Assembly: GCA_016841045.1 (NCBI GenBank)
Contig: JAENZX010000009.1
Location: 54,431-118,430, forward strand
DNA: 64,000 nucleotides
DNA from: Thermincola carboxydiphila
GTDB lineage: Bacteria > Bacillota > Thermincolia > Thermincolales > UBA2595
Reading direction: 5' to 3'
A model generated the notes under the pieces. It searched no databases. It saw nothing but the letters and a program-made list of their open reading frames with translations, and was not told the origin of the DNA. Made by a program: the position numbers and the translations under genes. How positions within the stretch are numbered: the stretch's first letter is position 1; each line of letters begins with the position of its first letter. Positions 60,512 to 64,000 of this stretch are shown here, in pieces.

Positions 60512-61514
60512 TGTCAACCTCTCCCTTCATTGTTTTGTAAACTTTATACCCGGCAGCGAAAACACTGGCAATGGGTGCAACCAGCATCCCTGTCGCTAAA
60601 CCGTTGGGAGTATCCAGGAAGCTGCCTACTTTTACAGGCATTCCGGGGTAACCAGGAGCCTCTGGATTAGGCTGCTTTTGCTTTTGTTTTTTCAGTGCGC
60701 TGTCAATTTTTTCGAAAGGTACCGGTGAAACATAAAAGGTTGAGGTACCACCATTTTCTTTATCTCCATAAATGTAACCGCCGATTTGCCGGGCGCGGTT
60801 TTGAGCCATTTTCAACATTTCATCACGTGAACCGAATTTAATGGCTCCCTTGGGGCAGGCCTCCACACAGGCAGGTTTTTGTCCCTTCTTTACCCTGTCA
60901 ATACAGAGGTCACATTTGTACATTACACCACCACCGGCAATATCAGGAGCCATTTTCATATAGATACCGACTCCTGCCTGGCGCGCCGGGATACCCCATG
61001 GACAGACATCCCTGCATTTTGCCCCGCCTAAGCAGGTTTCAGGGTTTATCACAACAGCTCCTTCTTTAGTCACTGTCTGAGAACTAAATGGGCAAACCTT
61101 GGCGCAGGGCGGGTTAACACAATGCATACACCTACGGGGTATATTCAGCTGATACTCCCTGCCTTCATGTTCAATTTTTGTTTTTTGTACAGCTGTCCAG
61201 TTATAAGGGGTAAGCCGCGTAGTCAGACCCTTCTTATCAGACCAGTCTTCCTTTTTCTTTTGCGGCCAGTAGTTTGGTATATCTTTTTCCGGCACTGGAA
61301 AACGGCTTTCGTTTTTTGTTCGGCAGGCCGAAACACAGGAAGGAACCTCCTGTCCTTTACAGCCATCACATACTGTCAGATCAATGAAAGTCCCAACAGG
61401 CTCAACATTCTCCGAAGCCTCGGCAACCTTTTCGGCTCCGCTTAGTACAAATCCGGCAGTAACGCCAGATAACACACCACGCTTTAGAAATTCTCTCCTT
61501 GATATATCAGCCAT
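60501..61514 (-). CDS. Tat-exported 4x[4Fe-4S] ferredoxin-type subunit (FdnH/HybA-like)
   Basis: A 337-residue protein with a Tat signal (SRREFLKRGVLSG), so it lies outside the membrane, and four Cys clusters: CDGCKGQEVPSCVSAC, CMHCVNPPCAKVCP, CLGGAKCRDVCP and CDLCIDRVKKGQKPACVEAC. A C-terminal membrane helix (GMLVAPIASVFAAGYKVY) anchors it. It is the electron-transfer beta subunit of a formate-dehydrogenase- or HybA-like complex. AGGAGGG precedes the ATG. The catalytic molybdenum subunit is not next to it. Confidence 0.88.
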   Translation of the reverse strand: MADISRREFLKRGVLSGVTAGFVLSGAEKVAEASENVEPVGTFIDLTVCDGCKGQEVPSCVSACRTKNESRFPVPEKDIPNYWPQKKKEDWSDKKGLTTRLTPYNWTAVQKTKIEHEGREYQLNIPRRCMHCVNPPCAKVCPFSSQTVTKEGAVVINPETCLGGAKCRDVCPWGIPARQAGVGIYMKMAPDIAGGGVMYKCDLCIDRVKKGQKPACVEACPKGAIKFGSRDEMLKMAQNRARQIGGYIYGDKENGGTSTFYVSPVPFEKIDSALKKQKQKQPNPEAPGYPGMPVKVGSFLDTPNGLATGMLVAPIASVFAAGYKVYKTMKGEVDSDK

Positions 61515-61546
61515 AAGAAACCCTCCTTTTATATGCACCCCATCTT

Positions 61547-61604
61547 ATACCCCCGCGGGGTATGTGTTACTTGTAATTTATCATACCCCCCATGGGTATG
61601 TCAA
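61547..61604 (-). promoter_or_regulatory. Promoter with two GC-tract palindromes (CsoR- or MerR-like operators)
   Basis: Two palindromes, ATACCCCCGCGGGGTAT (61547-61563) and CATACCCCCCATGGGTATG (61582-61600), lie upstream of the Fe-S subunit gene. The second overlaps a perfect minus-strand -35 TTGACA (61599-61604), and AT-rich -10 candidates follow at long spacing. G-tract palindromes of this type are bound by CsoR/CstR-family metal or sulfur sensors; a MerR-type regulator acting on a long spacer is also possible. Confidence 0.55.
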
Positions 61605-61659
61605 TAGTGTTTTAGAAAATTTATGGTAAATGCTTGTATTTCTTCCTTTAGCACGCAAC

Positions 61660-61688
61660 AAATAAAAGAGGCTTGCATAATGCAAGCC
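61660..61688 (-). terminator. Terminator after the SIMPL-domain gene
   Basis: On the minus strand GGCTTGCAT-T-ATGCAAGCC is followed by TCTTTTATTTG. Confidence 0.75.
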
Positions 61689-61698
61689 CCTAAGTTTA

Positions 61699-62460
61699 TT
61701 AATATTCGTATCGCAAACCTACTGATGCACTAACTTCAAGCTGTCCTGCGGCCACCGGTACCTGAGAGGCAGCCTCATCGGCCATCTTAGCGTAGCTAAA
61801 CTCCCTGTATACAGGAGGAATGCTTACTCCCCCGCCTTCATTGATTTCTTTTGGTTTATCCAGAGTTACACCGATACCCTTGGCCAGTACATCGGCCTTT
61901 CCTTTGGCGTTTTTCAGTGCTGACATTAAAGCATCAGCGTAGGCCTTGTCCATCCGGGCCTCACTTAGAGTAAAGTTTATTCCACCGGAAAGATTTGCAC
62001 CGGCAGTAACCACAACATCAAGAGCTTTTCCAACGGCGTTTATGTCCCTGACTAGTACCTGAACTCGATTGGTTGCAGTATACCCCACCAACTGCTGTTT
62101 TTGCTCCCCCGTCTTAAGACCGGAATACTCATACCGTGGCGACAGGTCATAATTTACCGTCCTGATATCATCCTCTTTTATGGCAATTCCTTTAAGAGCC
62201 GCAATTACCCTGGACATCTTTTTGTTGTTATCTATCTGAGCATCTCTGGCCGTTTTGGCCTGACTTGTCACACCAACAGTTATGTAGGCCATATCCGGCT
62301 TCACGTTTACTTTACCCTGCCCGTTCACGGATAAACTGCTTTTAGAAGTGTCGACTGCAGCACCGGCGGTATTATCACTAAATCCCACCACTGCTGCGTA
62401 TGCCAGTAGAAGTGCCAGCACAACACCGGTAACCGTCAATGTTTTGAATTGGTTTTTCAT
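61699..62460 (-). CDS. SIMPL-domain (DUF541, BP26/OMP28-like) exported protein
   Basis: A 253-residue protein with a signal anchor (VTGVVLALLLAYAAVVGFS) and the SIMPL domain: SSLSVNGQGKVNVKPDMAYI, NKKMSRVIAALKGIAIKEDD and VQVLVRDINAVGKALDVVV-type segments. Relatives form ring-like periplasmic assemblies of unclear function. AGGAGG precedes the ATG. It is a single-gene unit with a terminator. Confidence 0.88.
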   Translation of the reverse strand: MKNQFKTLTVTGVVLALLLAYAAVVGFSDNTAGAAVDTSKSSLSVNGQGKVNVKPDMAYITVGVTSQAKTARDAQIDNNKKMSRVIAALKGIAIKEDDIRTVNYDLSPRYEYSGLKTGEQKQQLVGYTATNRVQVLVRDINAVGKALDVVVTAGANLSGGINFTLSEARMDKAYADALMSALKNAKGKADVLAKGIGVTLDKPKEINEGGGVSIPPVYREFSYAKMADEAASQVPVAAGQLEVSASVGLRYEY

Positions 62461-62574
62461 TTTTTCGCCTCCTGTCCATATTTAATTTTATAGACTGAAG
62501 TGAAACAAAAAAAGTTCCATCACTGAATAAGAAAAATGATTGAATTAGTAGAGGGCACAGAAAAACGGCGTTAG

Positions 62575-63318
62575 CTACAATTCCAAAAATCCTCCCTGTA
62601 TTAATTCAGGGAGTTTCTCCGCGGGCACCTCTAGATCGGCTTTAATCTCCCGTCCATGCCTGTTGATCAAATAATCTGTTACCAATACTGTCTTAATGCC
62701 CAGTTTTCCTGCGCAAAGATCATCATCAACATCATTACCTATCATTACACATTCCTCGGGTTTTCTCCCTAAGATTGAGAGGATTTCACTGTAGTAATCC
62801 AGACTTGGTTTACAAGAATGCATGTTTTCGTAGGAAGTTATTAGACTGTAATTCAGATTATCAGCGCCTATCCATTTCAGCCGTTCAGTTATCGCCTGTC
62901 TTGGAAAAACAGGCTTTGTGGCGATGACAACTTCAAAACCTTTGTCAAAGGCAGCTAGCAAAGCTGAGACTGCATCATTACCCTGCTCCACACAAGTAAC
63001 CAGTTCGGGAAAATCCACATTGTAAAATTGGCTGAATAAAGCTTCCACTTTATGTTCTTCAAGTCCTAACCGCGTCATAAAATCTTCTATAAATACGTCA
63101 CGATTTGTTCTTAAAGGGTCACAATTCTTAATCATAACCGACGTTGAATTCTGCAGATTTTTGAAAAACTGCTCTGAATCGAGATTCCCGCTAAACCTCC
63201 GGGTCAATAACTGCATGTATTCTTTAACAAACCTGTCCGTATCAATGGGCAGAAGAGTACCATCGAGGTCAAACAAAACTGCTTTTATCTGTTCTTTTTT
63301 CTTGTCATCAAGCTGCAT
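62575..63318 (-). CDS. HAD-superfamily hydrolase
   Basis: A 247-residue HAD hydrolase with motif I VLFDLDGTLLPID, motif II VIATKPVFP, a Lys in HSCKPSLDYY and motif IV IGNDVDDDLCAG. An alpha-helical cap lies between motifs I and II. A small-molecule phosphatase is likely, but the substrate is unknown. GGGAG lies seven bases before the ATG. Confidence 0.85.
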   Translation of the reverse strand: MQLDDKKKEQIKAVLFDLDGTLLPIDTDRFVKEYMQLLTRRFSGNLDSEQFFKNLQNSTSVMIKNCDPLRTNRDVFIEDFMTRLGLEEHKVEALFSQFYNVDFPELVTCVEQGNDAVSALLAAFDKGFEVVIATKPVFPRQAITERLKWIGADNLNYSLITSYENMHSCKPSLDYYSEILSILGRKPEECVMIGNDVDDDLCAGKLGIKTVLVTDYLINRHGREIKADLEVPAEKLPELIQGGFLEL

Positions 63319-63409
63319 ACATTGTCTCCCTATGCTAAATTATATTGTTTAATTCCCATTTTATTTCGCTCAATTTAAACATTGCCCTGCTGATATCAGG
63401 AATTTCTTC

Positions 63410-63487
63410 ATGTCGATATGGACCGGTTTAGGGAGATGCTGGCTACCGGACGGGGGATATAAATCCCCCTTAAAGAAGGTGCTTTAA
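63410..63487 (+). CDS. Possible 25-residue plus-strand ORF next to a terminator
   Basis: ATG at 63410 follows AGGAA at seven bases and opens a 25-codon ORF (MSIWTGLGRCWLPDGG start) whose last codons overlap the first arm of an intrinsic terminator. It lies between two minus-strand genes. It may be a small peptide or only part of a plus-strand transcript; no homolog is known to me. Confidence 0.3.
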   Translation: MSIWTGLGRCWLPDGGYKSPLKKVL

Positions 63488-63509
63488 CAGAGCGCCTTCT
63501 CTTTTTTTT
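63474..63509 (+). terminator. Plus-strand intrinsic terminator
   Basis: AGAAGGTGC pairs with GCGCCTTCT, followed by CTTTTTTTT on the plus strand. No annotated plus-strand gene precedes it, implying an unrecognised short transcript; on the minus strand it could act as a weak terminator for the lyase gene. Confidence 0.6.
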
Positions 63510-63519
63510 GCCATCGCAG

Positions 63520-64000
63520 TTAAGCCAGTTTTGACTGTAGATACTTGCTTGGGAGAGATCGTCCGACAAGCCTCTGAGCATCTTGACTGCAATTGACCAG
63601 TCGATTCAGATTGATTCCAGTATCAATTCCCATACCGTGAAGCATGTAAACTAAATCCTCAGTAGCAATATTTCCGGAAGCGCCGGAAGTATACGGACAA
63701 GTGCCCAAACCTCCAAAGCTGCTGTCAATGGTAGTAATTCCACACTGCAGGGCTGCCAAGACATTGGCTAAACCGCTGCCCCTGGTATCGTGGAAATGAA
63801 CAGCAATTTTTTTAAGGTCGATATCCTCAGCCAATAAATTGATAACTTCAACAACCTGTTTTGGATTGGCCACTCCTATTGTATCACTGATAGCCACCTC
63901 GTAAACCCCCATGGCCAAAAGCTCTCTGCAGATTTCCAATACCTTCTGGGGATCTGTGGGGCCATCAAAGGGGCAGCCAAATACGGTAGACAGATTGACC
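63520..64000 (-). CDS. HMG-CoA lyase-like DRE-TIM protein, C-terminal part
   Basis: The C-terminal ~160 residues of a gene that begins beyond the right edge. The frame continues to the edge as TVFGCPFDGPTDPQ. Signatures are SDTIGVANPKQV, the metal-binding HFHDTRG and the flexible loop GGLGTCPYTSGASGN, whose Cys is the catalytic residue of HMG-CoA lyases. It should split a 3-hydroxyacyl-CoA such as HMG-CoA. Related DRE-TIM aldolases cannot be excluded without the N-terminus. Confidence 0.85.
   Translation of the reverse strand, partial: VNLSTVFGCPFDGPTDPQKVLEICRELLAMGVYEVAISDTIGVANPKQVVEVINLLAEDIDLKKIAVHFHDTRGSGLANVLAALQCGITTIDSSFGGLGTCPYTSGASGNIATEDLVYMLHGMGIDTGINLNRLVNCSQDAQRLVGRSLPSKYLQSKLA

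Noticed and set aside
63420..63490. Fluoride-type riboswitch
   Set aside because: GGGAGATGCTGG resembles part of the motif only superficially; the required pseudoknot partners and the downstream conserved segment are missing.

Overview
The window looks like the chromosome of an anaerobic, Gram-positive-type Clostridia bacterium, most likely a Peptococcaceae-like sulfate reducer or syntroph (Desulfotomaculum, Pelotomaculum or Desulfosporosinus relatives). The reasons are strong Firmicutes ribosome binding sites (AGGAGG) with frequent GTG and TTG starts, an mtrB (TRAP) gene, bacillithiol genes bshA and bshB1, the cluster accD-accA-pfkA-pyk next to dnaE, and many redox genes: split-Soret cytochromes, a NapC/NirT multiheme cytochrome, formate-dehydrogenase-type membrane subunits and molybdenum-cofactor genes. 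This placement is inferred from gene content; no rRNA, tRNA, CRISPR array or transposase gene was seen.

Layout. 1-10.8 kb: a minus-strand catabolic operon (dihydropyrimidine-dehydrogenase-like Fe-S protein, AMP-forming acyl-CoA ligase, HyuA, HyuB, acyl-CoA dehydrogenase, SDR, thiolase, MaoC hydratase), followed by the start of a second HyuA gene with its own leader. 11.1-14.2 kb: a HisKA_2 sensor kinase between two ANTAR response regulators. ANTAR proteins commonly act by antitermination, and both neighbouring catabolic leaders carry the same terminator-like hairpin, so the system probably controls them. 14.3-19.7 kb: small housekeeping genes (Nudix, NRDE, M24 peptidase, thioesterase, lipoprotein). 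20.2-24.5 kb: four Tat-exported split-Soret cytochrome c paralogs arranged as a duplicated pair around a beta-carbonic-anhydrase-like lipoprotein; the second pair has lost or disrupted its haem-binding C-termini. 24.4-29.6 kb: a MacAB-like efflux operon with a TetR repressor and a clear tandem operator. 29.6-32.0 kb: rmuC, then two tandem paralogous minus-strand RNA units, each with promoter, 93-nt foldback and terminator. 32.0-38.1 kb: a PduL-GNAT fusion with a structured leader, Hsp20, a PpaX-like phosphatase and a large subtilase. 38.5-47.3 kb: pyk, pfkA, accA, accD, a DUF2007-like protein, mtrB and dnaE. 47.4-51.5 kb: rsgA with an elaborate leader, two foldback (MITE-like) repeats, small unknown genes, a UPF0173 hydrolase and a Fur-family regulator. 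51.7-56.9 kb: bacillithiol genes, a VWA/MoxR pair and a Crp/Fnr regulator. 57.0-61.6 kb: a pentahaem cytochrome, mobB, fdhD, mobA and the membrane and Fe-S subunits of a formate-dehydrogenase-like complex without a catalytic subunit. 61.7-64.0 kb: a SIMPL-domain protein, a HAD phosphatase and a partial HMG-CoA-lyase-like gene.

The most unusual material is the twin RNA pair at 31.0-31.6 kb, where three stem base pairs differ in a fully compensated way between the copies; the shared attenuator-like leaders next to the ANTAR kinase system; the eroding split-Soret duplication with a carbonic-anhydrase homolog that lacks its catalytic dyad; and the rsgA leader with an upstream ORF and a hairpin that buries the ribosome binding site.
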